The translations under genes were made by a program, and so were the position numbers. Positions 26,431 through 35,340 of a DNA stretch of 64,000 bases are shown piece after piece. Each line of letters opens with the position of its first letter. Position 1 is the first letter of the stretch. Location of the stretch: positions 1,488,001 through 1,552,000 of the forward strand of contig NZ_CP109027.1 of NCBI RefSeq assembly GCF_036226885.1, written 5' to 3'. This DNA comes from Streptomyces sp. NBC_00663 (lineage in GTDB: Bacteria; Actinomycetota; Actinomycetes; Streptomycetales; Streptomycetaceae). The notes beneath the pieces were generated by a model. That model was given only the letters and a program-made list of their open reading frames with translations, made no database searches and had not been told where the DNA came from.

Positions 26431-27629
26431 AGTCCGTCTACATCGTCGACGCCGTCCGCACGCCGATCGGTCGCTACAACGGCGGTCTGTCCTCGACGCG
26501 CCCGGACGACCTGGCCGCCCACGCCATCCGCGAACTCGTCGCCCGTACACCCGGCTTGGACCCGTCCCGCATCGAGGACGTGTACTTCGGCAACGCGAAC
26601 GGGGCCGGGGAGGAGAACCGCAACGTCGCGCGCATGGGCGCGCTGTTGGCCGGTCTGCCGACGTCGGTGCCGGGGGTGACCGTCAACCGCCTGTGCGCCT
26701 CCGGGCTTGAGGCGGTGATCCAGGCGGCCCGCGCCATCGCCGTCGGGGACGCGTCCATCGCCGTGGCGGGCGGTGTGGAGTCGATGACCCGTGCGCCGTA
26801 CGTCCTGCCCAAGAACGACCGGGCCTTCCCCGCCGGGCACACCGAGCTGTACTCGACCACCCTCGGCTGGCGCATGGTGAACCCGCGGATGGACCCGCAG
26901 TGGACCATCCCGCTGGGCGAGAGCGCGGAGTTGATCGCGGACAAGCACAAGATCACGCGTGAGCAGCAGGACGAGTTCGCGCTGGCGTCCCATCAGAAGG
27001 CGGCCTCGGCTCAGCGACAGGGGCTGTTCGACGCGGAGTTGGCTCCTGTGTCGATCCCCCAGCGCAAGGGCGACCCGGTTGTCCTCGGCGCCGACGAATG
27101 CGTACGGGCGGATGCGTCGCTGGAGGCGATGGCGAAGCTCAAGCCGTCCTTCCGTAAGGACGGCGGAACGGTCACCGCGGGCAACGCCTCGCCGCTCAAC
27201 GATGGTGCGGCGGCACTGCTGTTGGTCGACGAGGAGGGGCTGAAGGCGACCGGCCGTGAGCCGCTCGCGCGGATCTCCGCCACCGGCGTCCACGCCCTCG
27301 ACCCGGACTACTTCGGGCTCGCCCCCGTAGAGGCCGTCAACCGCGCACTGGCCAAGGCGGGCAAGAGCTTCGACGACCTGTCGGTCCTGGAGCTGAACGA
27401 GGCGTTCGCGGCGCAGGTGCTCGGGTGTGTCGCCGAATGGCCCGAGTTCGATCCGGCGATCCTCAATCCGCAGGGCGGTGCGATTGCTCTCGGGCATCCG
27501 CTCGGGGCTTCCGGGGCTCGGCTTGCCGGTACCGTGGCGCACCAACTTGCCCGTCGGGGCAGTGGGGTTGGTGTCGCCACGTTGTGTATCGGTGTCGGCC
27601 AAGGACTCGCTCTCGTCTTGGAGCGTTGA
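26427..27629 (+). CDS. pcaF: beta-ketoadipyl-CoA thiolase
   Basis: 400 aa. Cleaves 3-oxoadipyl-CoA with CoA to succinyl-CoA and acetyl-CoA, the last pathway step. Catalytic Cys in [11 protein letters not shown] (about 90), [24 protein letters not shown] and the C-terminal [17 protein letters not shown] are all present. GTG start overlaps pcaJ (GTGA). Followed by a hairpin and a 109-bp gap before pcaH. Confidence 0.96.
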   Translation: MKSVYIVDAVRTPIGRYNGGLSSTRPDDLAAHAIRELVARTPGLDPSRIEDVYFGNANGAGEENRNVARMGALLAGLPTSVPGVTVNRLCASGLEAVIQAARAIAVGDASIAVAGGVESMTRAPYVLPKNDRAFPAGHTELYSTTLGWRMVNPRMDPQWTIPLGESAELIADKHKITREQQDEFALASHQKAASAQRQGLFDAELAPVSIPQRKGDPVVLGADECVRADASLEAMAKLKPSFRKDGGTVTAGNASPLNDGAAALLLVDEEGLKATGREPLARISATGVHALDPDYFGLAPVEAVNRALAKAGKSFDDLSVLELNEAFAAQVLGCVAEWPEFDPAILNPQGGAIALGHPLGASGARLAGTVAHQLARRGSGVGVATLCIGVGQGLALVLER

Positions 27630-27664
27630 GCATCGACTGCGACTGCGGGCCGCCAGTGGCTGGT

Positions 27665-27695
27665 CGCGCAGTTCCCCGCGCCCCTGACGGGGCGC
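27665..27695. repeat. Streptomyces dispersed repeat with terminator-like hairpin (copy 1)
   Basis: Contains CGCGCAGTTCCCCGCGCCCC then the stem GCGCCCC-TGAC-GGGGCGC (27678-27695). The same 20-mer is found inverted at 32429-32448. It lies inside the pca operon and may weaken read-through from pcaF into pcaH. Confidence 0.7.
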
Positions 27696-27738
27696 TGTAC
27701 CTCGCCCCGAATTCGTCAGGAACCCTCAGGACCTCCCT

Positions 27739-28512
27739 ATGACCCTCACCCAGCAGGACATCGACCAGGAGATCGCGGCCGAGCACGCCGCCTACGAGAA
27801 GCGGGTCGCCGACGGCGCCCCCGTGGAGCACCAGCCGCGCCGCGACTACGCGCCGTACCGTTCCTCGGTGCTGCGCCACCCCAAGCAGCCGCCGGTCACC
27901 ATCGACGTGTCCAAGGACCCGGAGCTGGTGGAGCTGCACTCCCCCGCCTTCGGGGAGCGGGACATCACCGAGATCGACAACGACCTCACCCGGCAGCACA
28001 ACGGCGAGCCGATCGGCGAGCGCATCACCGTCTCCGGGCGGCTCCTCGACCGTGACGGCCGTCCCATCCGCGGCCAGCTCATCGAGATCTGGCAGGCCAA
28101 CTCGGCGGGCCGGTACGCCCATCAGCGCGAGCAGCACGACGCGCCGCTCGACCCGAACTTCACCGGCGTCGGCCGTACCCTGACCGACGGCGAGGGCCAG
28201 TACCGCTTCACGACGATCCAGCCGGGCCCCTACCCGTGGCGCCAGCACGTCAACGCCTGGCGCCCCGCCCACATCCACTTCTCGCTCTTCGGGACGGCGT
28301 TCACCCAGCGGCTGGTGACGCAGATGTACTTCCCGAGCGACCCGCTGTTCCCGTACGACCCGATCATCCAGTCGGTGACGGACGACGCGGCCCGGCAGCG
28401 GCTGGTGGCGACGTACGACCACAACCTGTCGGTGCCGGAGTTCTCGATGGGCTACCACTGGGACATCGTGCTCGACGGACCGCACGCCACCTGGATCGAA
28501 GAGGGACGCTGA
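27739..28512 (+). CDS. pcaH: protocatechuate 3,4-dioxygenase beta subunit
   Basis: 257 aa. Intradiol ring cleavage of protocatechuate to 3-carboxy-cis,cis-muconate. The beta subunit carries the non-heme Fe(III) ligands: Tyr in NSAGRYAH, Tyr in PGPYPW and the two His of NAWRPAHIHFSLFG. Signature LIEIWQANSAGRY present. Partner PcaG follows 6 bp downstream. Confidence 0.96.
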   Translation: MTLTQQDIDQEIAAEHAAYEKRVADGAPVEHQPRRDYAPYRSSVLRHPKQPPVTIDVSKDPELVELHSPAFGERDITEIDNDLTRQHNGEPIGERITVSGRLLDRDGRPIRGQLIEIWQANSAGRYAHQREQHDAPLDPNFTGVGRTLTDGEGQYRFTTIQPGPYPWRQHVNAWRPAHIHFSLFGTAFTQRLVTQMYFPSDPLFPYDPIIQSVTDDAARQRLVATYDHNLSVPEFSMGYHWDIVLDGPHATWIEEGR

Positions 28513-28518
28513 CCTGCC

Positions 28519-29124
28519 ATGACGAAGATCGACACCAGCCGTCCGGAGACGGTCCTCCCGACCCCGTCGCACACGGTCGGCCCCTTCTACGGCCACGCCC
28601 TGCCCTTCCCCGGCGGCGAGGACATCGCGCCGGTCGGCCACCCGGACACGATCGCCGTGCACGGCTTCGTCTACGACGGTGAGGGCAGGCCTCTGCCGGA
28701 CGCGTTCGTGGAGTTGTGGGGGCCTGACCCCGACGGCAACATCCCGCGGGTCGACGGCTCGATGCGGCGCGACGGGGCCAGCGGTGGGTTCATGGGGCGC
28801 ACCGGTGTGGAGTTCACCGGGTGGGGCCGCAGCCAGACGGACGCGAGCGGGCACTGGTCCGCGCGGACTCTGCGCCCGGGTGCGCGCGGACAGAGCGCGC
28901 CGTATCTCAGCGTGTGCGTGTTCGCCCGCGGCCTGCTGGTGCACCTGTACACGCGGATCTACTTCCCCGGTGACGAGGCCGCGCTCGCCGCGGACCCGCT
29001 GCTGAACCAGGTGGACCCCGCGCGACGCGGCACGTTGATCGCGGCCGACGGCGGCAACGGAACGTACCGTTTCGACATCCGCCTTCAGGGCGAAGGCGAG
29101 ACGGTCTTCCTGGAGTTCCAGTGA
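28519..29124 (+). CDS. pcaG: protocatechuate 3,4-dioxygenase alpha subunit
   Basis: 201 aa. Alpha subunit of the intradiol dioxygenase; it has TPSHTVGPFYGHALPF and FVELWGPDPDGN and lacks the iron His pair, as expected for PcaG. Its TGA overlaps the GTG of pcaB. Confidence 0.96.
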   Translation: MTKIDTSRPETVLPTPSHTVGPFYGHALPFPGGEDIAPVGHPDTIAVHGFVYDGEGRPLPDAFVELWGPDPDGNIPRVDGSMRRDGASGGFMGRTGVEFTGWGRSQTDASGHWSARTLRPGARGQSAPYLSVCVFARGLLVHLYTRIYFPGDEAALAADPLLNQVDPARRGTLIAADGGNGTYRFDIRLQGEGETVFLEFQ

Positions 29125-30446
29125 CATCTGCCCCGGAGTCGGACGCCGGCCTGCTCGCCCCCGGGTGGGCCGGGTCCCTCGCCGCCGCCGCGACGAGCGG
29201 CGCCGCGTTTCTGCGCGCGCTGCTGGACGCGGAGGCCGCGCTGACCCGTGCCCAGGCGGCCCTTGGGCTGGCCCCGGACGAGGCCGCCGCGGCGGTCACC
29301 GCGGCTGCCCGGTCCGGGGAGTTCGACGCCGGGGACATCGCTCTGCGCGCGCGTGCGGGCGGCAACCCGGTGATCCCGCTGGTCGCCGATCTGACGAAGG
29401 CGGTCGGCGGCGAGTACGGCTCGTACGTCCACCGGGGTGCGACCAGCCAGGACATCCTGGACACGGCGGCGATGCTGGTCGCCGTGCGCACCCTCGACCT
29501 GGTCCGCGCCGACCTCGCGCGGACGGAGGCGGCGCTGGCCGTGCTGGCCGCCGAGCACCGGGACACGGCGATGCCGGGTCGCACGCTGACCCAGCACGCG
29601 GTGCCGACGACGTTCGGGCTGAAGGCGGCCGGGTGGCGGTCGCTGGTCCTGGACGCACGGGACCGGGTGACGTCCGTACGCGACTGTCTGCCCGCCCAAC
29701 TCGGGGGCGCGGCAGGGACACTGGCCGCCTTCACGGCGTACGGCGCGACGGACCCGACCGCGCTGCCGGCGGTGTACGCGCGCGAACTCGGCCTCAAGGC
29801 GCCCGACCTGCCCTGGCACACCCTGCGCACCCCGATCGCCGATCTCGCCGGCTGTCTGGCCTTCGCGGCCGGGGCGCTGGGGAAGATCGCCACGGATGTG
29901 CTGACGCTGGCCCGCACCGAGATCGCCGAGGTGGCGGAGGGCAGCGGCGGCGGTTCCTCGGCGATGCCGCACAAGGCGAATCCCGTACGGTCCACGCTGA
30001 TCGCCGCCGCCGCCCGGCGGGCGCCTCTGCTCGCCGCGACGCTGTACGGGTCCGTGGCGGCCGAGGACGAGCGGCCGGCCGGTGCCTGGCACGCCGAGTG
30101 GGAGCCGCTGCGCGATCTGCTCCGGCTGGTCGGCGGAGCGGCGCGCGATGCCGCCGAACTCACCGAGGGGCTGCGGGTGAACGCGGATGCCATGCGGCAA
30201 CACCTGGACCTCACCCACGGGTTGATCGTCTCCGAGCGGATATCCGCCGAACTGGCCCCGGTCCTGGGGCGGTCCCGCGCCAAGGAACTGCTGACCGAGC
30301 TGGCGCGCCGCACCTACACCGAGGGCCGTTCCCTTCAGGAACTCCTGCCGGAGGAGCCGGAGTTGAAGGAATCCGTGGACCTCGACCCCACTCACTACAC
30401 CGGCGCCGCCGGGACTCTCACCGACCGTGCTCTGGAGCGACGTTGA
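29121..30446 (+). CDS. pcaB: 3-carboxy-cis,cis-muconate cycloisomerase
   Basis: 441 aa, fumarase/aspartase superfamily. The signature GGSSAMPHKANPV (about 278-290) and the YVHRGATSQDILDTA segment mark PcaB. It lactonises 3-carboxymuconate to 4-carboxymuconolactone. GTGA overlap with pcaG and TTGA overlap with pcaL. Confidence 0.95.
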   Translation: MTSAPESDAGLLAPGWAGSLAAAATSGAAFLRALLDAEAALTRAQAALGLAPDEAAAAVTAAARSGEFDAGDIALRARAGGNPVIPLVADLTKAVGGEYGSYVHRGATSQDILDTAAMLVAVRTLDLVRADLARTEAALAVLAAEHRDTAMPGRTLTQHAVPTTFGLKAAGWRSLVLDARDRVTSVRDCLPAQLGGAAGTLAAFTAYGATDPTALPAVYARELGLKAPDLPWHTLRTPIADLAGCLAFAAGALGKIATDVLTLARTEIAEVAEGSGGGSSAMPHKANPVRSTLIAAAARRAPLLAATLYGSVAAEDERPAGAWHAEWEPLRDLLRLVGGAARDAAELTEGLRVNADAMRQHLDLTHGLIVSERISAELAPVLGRSRAKELLTELARRTYTEGRSLQELLPEEPELKESVDLDPTHYTGAAGTLTDRALERR

Positions 30447-31564
30447 CCGCCACACTCCTCAACCACCACACCGAGGGACCCACTTCGGCCTCTCCGCTGC
30501 TGCTGGGCCCGTCGCTCGGCACGTCGTCCGCCCTCTGGGACAAGGTCGCGCCGGAACTGTCCGTCACCCACCGAGTGGTCCGCTGGGACCTGCCCGGACA
30601 CGGCGGCAGCCCGGCCGGCCTGATCGGTCCCGGCGCCACCGTCGCCGACCTCGCCGCGCTGGTGCTCGCGCTCGCCGACTCGCTCGGCATCGAGCGGTTC
30701 GCCTACGCGGGGGTGTCGCTGGGCGGTGCGGTCGGCCTGCACCTGGCCGTCCACCACCCCGAGCGGATCTCGTCGCTGGCCGTGGTCTGCTCCTCGGCCC
30801 ACTTCAACGGGGCCAAGCCCTGGGAGGAGCGGGCGGCACGGGTGCGCGACGAGGGCCTGGACTGGCTCGTGGAGAGCGCGGACGCGCGCTGGTTCACACC
30901 CGGCTTCACCGTGCCCCGGCTGGTCCGGGACCAGGGGGACGCCGATCCCGGGGCGTATGCCGCCTGCTGCGACGCGCTCGCCGCCTTCGACCTGCGGGAC
31001 CGGCTGGCGGAGATCACCGCGCCGACCCTGCTGGTCGCCGGCCGGGAGGACCCGGCGACCCCGCCCGCGCATCTGCGGGAGATCGCCGACGCGGTGCCGG
31101 GCGCCGCGCTCGTGGAGATCCCGGGCGCCTCGCACATAGCTCCCGCCGAGTGCCCGGAGGCCGTGCTGACAGCCCTGCGCACCCACTTCGACGGCGGCGC
31201 CAGGAGGGGCATGGAGGTACGGCGCGAGGTCCTCGGCGACGCCCACGTGGACCGGGCGCAGGCCCGGCAGACGCCGTTCACCGCCCGCTACCAGGACTTC
31301 ATCTCGCGCTACGCCTGGGGCGAGATCTGGACCGACCCGACGCTCAGCCGCCGCGAACGCAGCATGATCACGCTGACGGCGCTGGTCGCGCACGGCCACT
31401 ACGACGAGCTGGCCATGCATGTGCGGGCGGCCCGGCGCAACGGTCTGACGCCGGACGAGATCGGCGCCGTACTGCTACAGACGGCTGTGTACTGCGGGGT
31501 TCCGGCGGCGAACTCGGCGTTCGCGACGGCGCAGCGGGTGCTGGCGGAGGACGGGGAAGCCTGA
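30443..31564 (+). CDS. pcaL: PcaL: fused enol-lactone hydrolase and carboxymuconolactone decarboxylase
   Basis: 373 aa. The N-terminal alpha/beta hydrolase (PcaD part, 1-250) has nucleophile elbow GVSLGGAVG and the catalytic Asp and His regions (GREDPATPP, GASHIAP). The C-terminal CMD domain (PcaC part, 255-373) has ERSMITLTALVAHGHYDEL and AVYCGVPAAN. Together they decarboxylate 4-carboxymuconolactone and hydrolyse the enol-lactone to 3-oxoadipate. The fusion is typical of actinobacteria. The best start is TTG at 30443, overlapping the pcaB stop (TTGA); no ATG or GTG is better placed. Confidence 0.94.
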   Translation: MTATLLNHHTEGPTSASPLLLGPSLGTSSALWDKVAPELSVTHRVVRWDLPGHGGSPAGLIGPGATVADLAALVLALADSLGIERFAYAGVSLGGAVGLHLAVHHPERISSLAVVCSSAHFNGAKPWEERAARVRDEGLDWLVESADARWFTPGFTVPRLVRDQGDADPGAYAACCDALAAFDLRDRLAEITAPTLLVAGREDPATPPAHLREIADAVPGAALVEIPGASHIAPAECPEAVLTALRTHFDGGARRGMEVRREVLGDAHVDRAQARQTPFTARYQDFISRYAWGEIWTDPTLSRRERSMITLTALVAHGHYDELAMHVRAARRNGLTPDEIGAVLLQTAVYCGVPAANSAFATAQRVLAEDGEA

Positions 31565-31628
31565 CCCTGCCGGTCCTACCCTCGGCAGCATCTGCCACAT
31601 GCCTGCCCCGTGTGCCTACGGTGGAGGC

Positions 31629-32420
31629 ATGTCGACTGTTCTGATCACCGGCGCCACCTCCGGTCTCGGCCGGTACGTCGCCTTCGAGCTGGTCCGCTCC
31701 GGGCACGTCGTCCTCGCTCACGGCCGCGATCCGGGCCGCACCGAGCGGCTGGTCGAGGAGCTGCGGGCCGAGGGCGACGCCGAGGCGTTCGTCGCCGACC
31801 TGTCCTCGCTTGCGCAGGTGCGCGAGCTGGGCGCGCATGTCGCCGACGCCCATCCCGACCTGGACGTGCTGATCAACAACGCGGGTGTGGGCGCCGGTTC
31901 ACCGGGCGCGGCCCGCGAGCTGAGCGCCGACGGCCACGAACTCCGCCTGGCCGTCAACTACTTGGCCCCGGTGGCGCTGACCCGCACCCTCCTCCCGACG
32001 CTGCGCGCCAACGCACCCGCCCGGATCGTCAACGTCGGCTCGGTGGGCCAGGACCCCGTCGACTTCGACGACATCGAGTTCCGCCGCGGATACGACGGCT
32101 TCGCGGCCTACCGACGCGCCAAGTTCGCCCTGGCCGCCCATACGTTCACCCTGGCCGAGGAGTTGACGGGCACGGGCATCGCGGTGAACGTCCTGCACCC
32201 GGCCACCTTCATGGACACGGCGATGGTCCGCGAGGGCGGGGTGACGCCCTGGAGCACCGTGGCGGACGGCGCCCCGGGCGTACTGGCCCTGGCGACCGAG
32301 GACTTGGGCACGGGCAACTACTTCGACGGCACGAACAGGGCAAGGGCGCACGAGAAAACGTACGACGACGAGGTACAGAAACGAATGGCAACGGTCACTG
32401 ATCAACTCCTCGCGCTGTAA
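31629..32420 (+). CDS. short-chain dehydrogenase/reductase
   Basis: 263 aa SDR: TGATSGLG cofactor motif at 8-15, NNAG (about 90), catalytic Ser in NVGSVGQ and YRRAK (about 160-164). The full catalytic set is kept, unlike the SDR-like protein at 6315. The WSTVADGAP and TGNYFDG segments near the end resemble retinol-dehydrogenase-like Streptomyces SDRs. ATG preceded by GGAGG. Lies 64 bp after pcaL; functional link unproven. Confidence 0.9.
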   Translation: MSTVLITGATSGLGRYVAFELVRSGHVVLAHGRDPGRTERLVEELRAEGDAEAFVADLSSLAQVRELGAHVADAHPDLDVLINNAGVGAGSPGAARELSADGHELRLAVNYLAPVALTRTLLPTLRANAPARIVNVGSVGQDPVDFDDIEFRRGYDGFAAYRRAKFALAAHTFTLAEELTGTGIAVNVLHPATFMDTAMVREGGVTPWSTVADGAPGVLALATEDLGTGNYFDGTNRARAHEKTYDDEVQKRMATVTDQLLAL

Positions 32421-32448
32421 CGCCCCTAGGGGCGCGGGGAACTGCGCG
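32421..32448. repeat. Streptomyces dispersed repeat with palindrome (copy 2)
   Basis: CGCCCCTAGGGGCG palindrome (32421-32434) running into GGGGCGCGGGGAACTGCGCG, the reverse complement of the copy at 27665. It follows the SDR stop directly and may act as a terminator. Confidence 0.7.
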
Positions 32449-32498
32449 ATCAACCACGAACAACCCGCACCAGCCCAGTCACCGAAGCGACCGAGCTC

Positions 32499-35183
32499 TC
32501 AACGAAGCCCCCTGCCTGTCTCCAAAACCTCTCGCGCCTGAGCCACCAACTCATCCGCCCCACAAGACCGAGCCAGCGCCAACCCCCGCTGGATCTCCGC
32601 CACCGACCGCGCGGCGATCCCGTACTCCACCCGGGCATACGCATGTTCGTACTGACAGGGCGACGCCTCCAGATAGGTCACCGCCTGCGACAGCAACCGC
32701 ACCGCCCGCTGCCCCGTCTCCAGCGCGGCAGCGCATCGCAGCGCCTCACCGATCGCGGTGTCCGTACCGAACCGCTCGGCCCGCCGCCGCGCGTCCGTGG
32801 CGAGCTGGGCGGCACGCGCCGGGTCCTGGGTGGAGAGGGCGCGGGCGAGGTCGAGCGCCCAGGGGACCATGACCGGGTTGTGGTGGCCGCGGGCCGCCGC
32901 CGCCTTCTCCGCGGCCTCCAGTTCGTTGATGCCGTCCTGGGTGCGGCCCACGGCCAGCAGCAGCCTGCCCCGGACCGAGCGCGGGTCGGGCAGCACGATG
33001 GTCGACGGATAGGGCGGGGCGAAGCCGTACTGCTCGGCGATGTCCCAGGCCTCGGAGACATGCCCGCGCGCGAGCAGCGTGTCGACGAGGTTGCAGGTGG
33101 CCGACCAGTACAGCGGCAGCCCGCGGGCGACCCGGTCGGCGATGCGCAGGGACTCGCGCAGCGCGTCCTCGGCCTCCCTGAGACGGCCGCGCCTGCGGTG
33201 GTTGAAGCCGAGGAAGGCGTGGGCCAGGGCGAGGTGGCCGCCGCTCCAGCCGGCCGACTCGTAGGTGCGCAGCGCGTCGGTGAACATGCTCTCGGCGCGG
33301 TCGAGCCGGTCGGTGTAGGTGTAGGAGCTGGCCAGCATCATGAGGATCTCCAGGCCCCACTCGGTGTCGGTCCAGCCGAGTCCGGGGGCCAGCCGGCCGT
33401 TGACGAGGGAGCGGTCGCTCAGTTCCACGACGACCTCGGCGTTCTCCCCGTGGGTCATGGCGTCGAAGCCGCGCAGGATGAGCAGGGCGCGCTCGGAGTT
33501 GTCCCGCCCGGTGCAGGTCGAGGCGAGTTCGGCGAGCCGCTCGGAGCGGCCCGGTGAGCCGGCCTCGCCCGCGTGGATGCCCTCCCACATGTACTGCACG
33601 GCCTGGAGCCGGAGTTGGGCGGGGCCGGGTGTGTGCCGGGCGGCCTCCGCCTCGACCGTGCGGACCGCGTCCTCCAGCTGGTCGTTGTGGATCAGGGCCT
33701 GGGAGAGACGGACGACGGCGTCGACGCGCTCGGCTCCGTCGAGGCCCGGCATGGCGAGCGCGGACTGGAGATGGTCGACGGTGGTCGCGGGCGCGGTCAG
33801 GAGGATGGCGCAGCCCAGTTCGTAGAGCACGCGCGCGTGGGCCTCCTGCCGGGGCGGTTCCAGCAGTGCCCGTTCCAGACAGCGGCGGGCCGCGTCGGGG
33901 GCGCCGACGGCGAGGTGTTCGCGGGCGGCCTCGCGGAGCTGCTCGACGAGTTCCTCGTCGTCGTCCGGGTGGACCTGGAGGAGGTGCCGGGAGGCCATCG
34001 CCGCGCCGAGCCCGGAGTCGGTGACGACGCGGGCGGCGATGCCGTGCATCGCGGTGCACAGGGCGGGCGGGATGGAGTTGTAGACGGCGCTGGCGATGAG
34101 CGGGTGGACGAACTCCAGGTCGCCGTCGCCCGCCGGGACGGCGGAGGGGTCGGGCTCGGTCAGGATGCGGGCGTTGCGCAGGAGTTCGGCGCAGCGGACG
34201 GCGTCCTCGTCGCTCATGGTGGCGAGTTTGGCCACGAGGCCGACGGAGATGCCGGTGCCGAGGATGGCGGCCGCCCAGGCGAACCGGGTGGCCTCGATGC
34301 CGAGTCCTTCGAGGCGGGCGACGAGGCCGCCGCCGCGGGCGGAGCGGTTGAGGGCGCGCAGTTCGGGGGCCTGGGCCTCGACCGGTTCGAGTTCGCTGTC
34401 CTGGACCTTGGCGAGGAGTTCGACCGTCTCGTACGGGTTGCCGCCGGTGACGGCCCACACCTCGCGGCAGAACGGGGCGTCGGCGTGCTCACCGAGGGTG
34501 GCGTGGGTCAGGCCGGCGGTCGCCTCCGGGGTCAGGGCGCTGAGCGTGGCGACGGGGGCGTCCGCGGCGGCGGCGACGGCGTCGAGGTGGCGGGCGCTCT
34601 CGCCGCTCACCTCGCCGGGGCGGCGGGCCACCAGGACCAGGACGGACAGGTCGTCGAGGCGCTCGACGAACGCGGCGAGCCAGCGCAGGGTCTCCTGGTC
34701 GGCCCAGTGGGCGTCGTCGATGACGAGCACCAGCGGCCAGTCGCGGCGGGCGAGGCGGCGTACGGCGGCCACGAGGCCGTCGCACACGCCCTGCGGGTCG
34801 GGCTGGCGCTCGCCCGGCTCGGTCAGTCCGAGGGCGGGGCCGGCGATGTCGTACCAGTCGCCGAGGTACTCTCGCGCCTCCTCCGGCATCAGGGACACCA
34901 GGGCGGGCTGGAGCAGCTGCCGCAGCACGTTGAAGGGGACGGACCTGAGGGTCTCGCCGCCGCGGGCCGACCAGACGACGCAGCCGCGCGCTTCGGCCCT
35001 GCGCCGGGTCTCGGCCAGCAGCGCGGTCTTGCCGAGTCCGGCCTCGCCGCGGAACATCAGCACGCTGCCCGACGACGAGCTGTCGGCGCGCAGCGTGTCG
35101 ATCGCCCGCTCGACGGCGGCGACCTCCTCGTCGCGCTCCCACAGGAAGGCCGAGGCGGCCTGGGTGGGCCGTGCCTCCGTCAT
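32499..35183 (-). CDS. LAL-like STAND ATPase without C-terminal LuxR HTH
   Basis: 894 aa. Walker A GEAGLGKT (about 45), Walker B LVLVIDDAHWAD (about 155) and a long TPR-like helical C-terminal half match the large LuxR-type ATP-binding regulators (MalT/LAL). The usual C-terminal LuxR HTH (about 60 residues) is absent: the protein ends at QAREVLETGRGLR and no other frame downstream encodes an HTH. The ATG at 35183 with GGGAGG upstream decides the start. It may regulate by protein contact or may have lost its DNA-binding end. Divergent from the MFS gene. Confidence 0.87.
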   Translation of the reverse strand: MTEARPTQAASAFLWERDEEVAAVERAIDTLRADSSSSGSVLMFRGEAGLGKTALLAETRRRAEARGCVVWSARGGETLRSVPFNVLRQLLQPALVSLMPEEAREYLGDWYDIAGPALGLTEPGERQPDPQGVCDGLVAAVRRLARRDWPLVLVIDDAHWADQETLRWLAAFVERLDDLSVLVLVARRPGEVSGESARHLDAVAAAADAPVATLSALTPEATAGLTHATLGEHADAPFCREVWAVTGGNPYETVELLAKVQDSELEPVEAQAPELRALNRSARGGGLVARLEGLGIEATRFAWAAAILGTGISVGLVAKLATMSDEDAVRCAELLRNARILTEPDPSAVPAGDGDLEFVHPLIASAVYNSIPPALCTAMHGIAARVVTDSGLGAAMASRHLLQVHPDDDEELVEQLREAAREHLAVGAPDAARRCLERALLEPPRQEAHARVLYELGCAILLTAPATTVDHLQSALAMPGLDGAERVDAVVRLSQALIHNDQLEDAVRTVEAEAARHTPGPAQLRLQAVQYMWEGIHAGEAGSPGRSERLAELASTCTGRDNSERALLILRGFDAMTHGENAEVVVELSDRSLVNGRLAPGLGWTDTEWGLEILMMLASSYTYTDRLDRAESMFTDALRTYESAGWSGGHLALAHAFLGFNHRRRGRLREAEDALRESLRIADRVARGLPLYWSATCNLVDTLLARGHVSEAWDIAEQYGFAPPYPSTIVLPDPRSVRGRLLLAVGRTQDGINELEAAEKAAAARGHHNPVMVPWALDLARALSTQDPARAAQLATDARRRAERFGTDTAIGEALRCAAALETGQRAVRLLSQAVTYLEASPCQYEHAYARVEYGIAARSVAEIQRGLALARSCGADELVAQAREVLETGRGLR

Positions 35184-35340
35184 CCCGTTACCTCCCCAAG
35201 TCGCCCGAACGACGTACAGACCTCGAGCGTAGCCGTCCGATTGCCTAAGTGGAGGGCGGTCCGGGCAGCTGTTGCCTCGACGGGTGACAGCGGGGGCGGG
35301 CGGTCGACGCACCCGGCCCGTGACCTGCGCCCCCTGCTTG

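Noticed and set aside
32450..32644. A frameshifted LuxR HTH after the LAL-like gene
   Set aside because: The downstream frames encode Trp/Arg-rich sequence without an HTH pattern.
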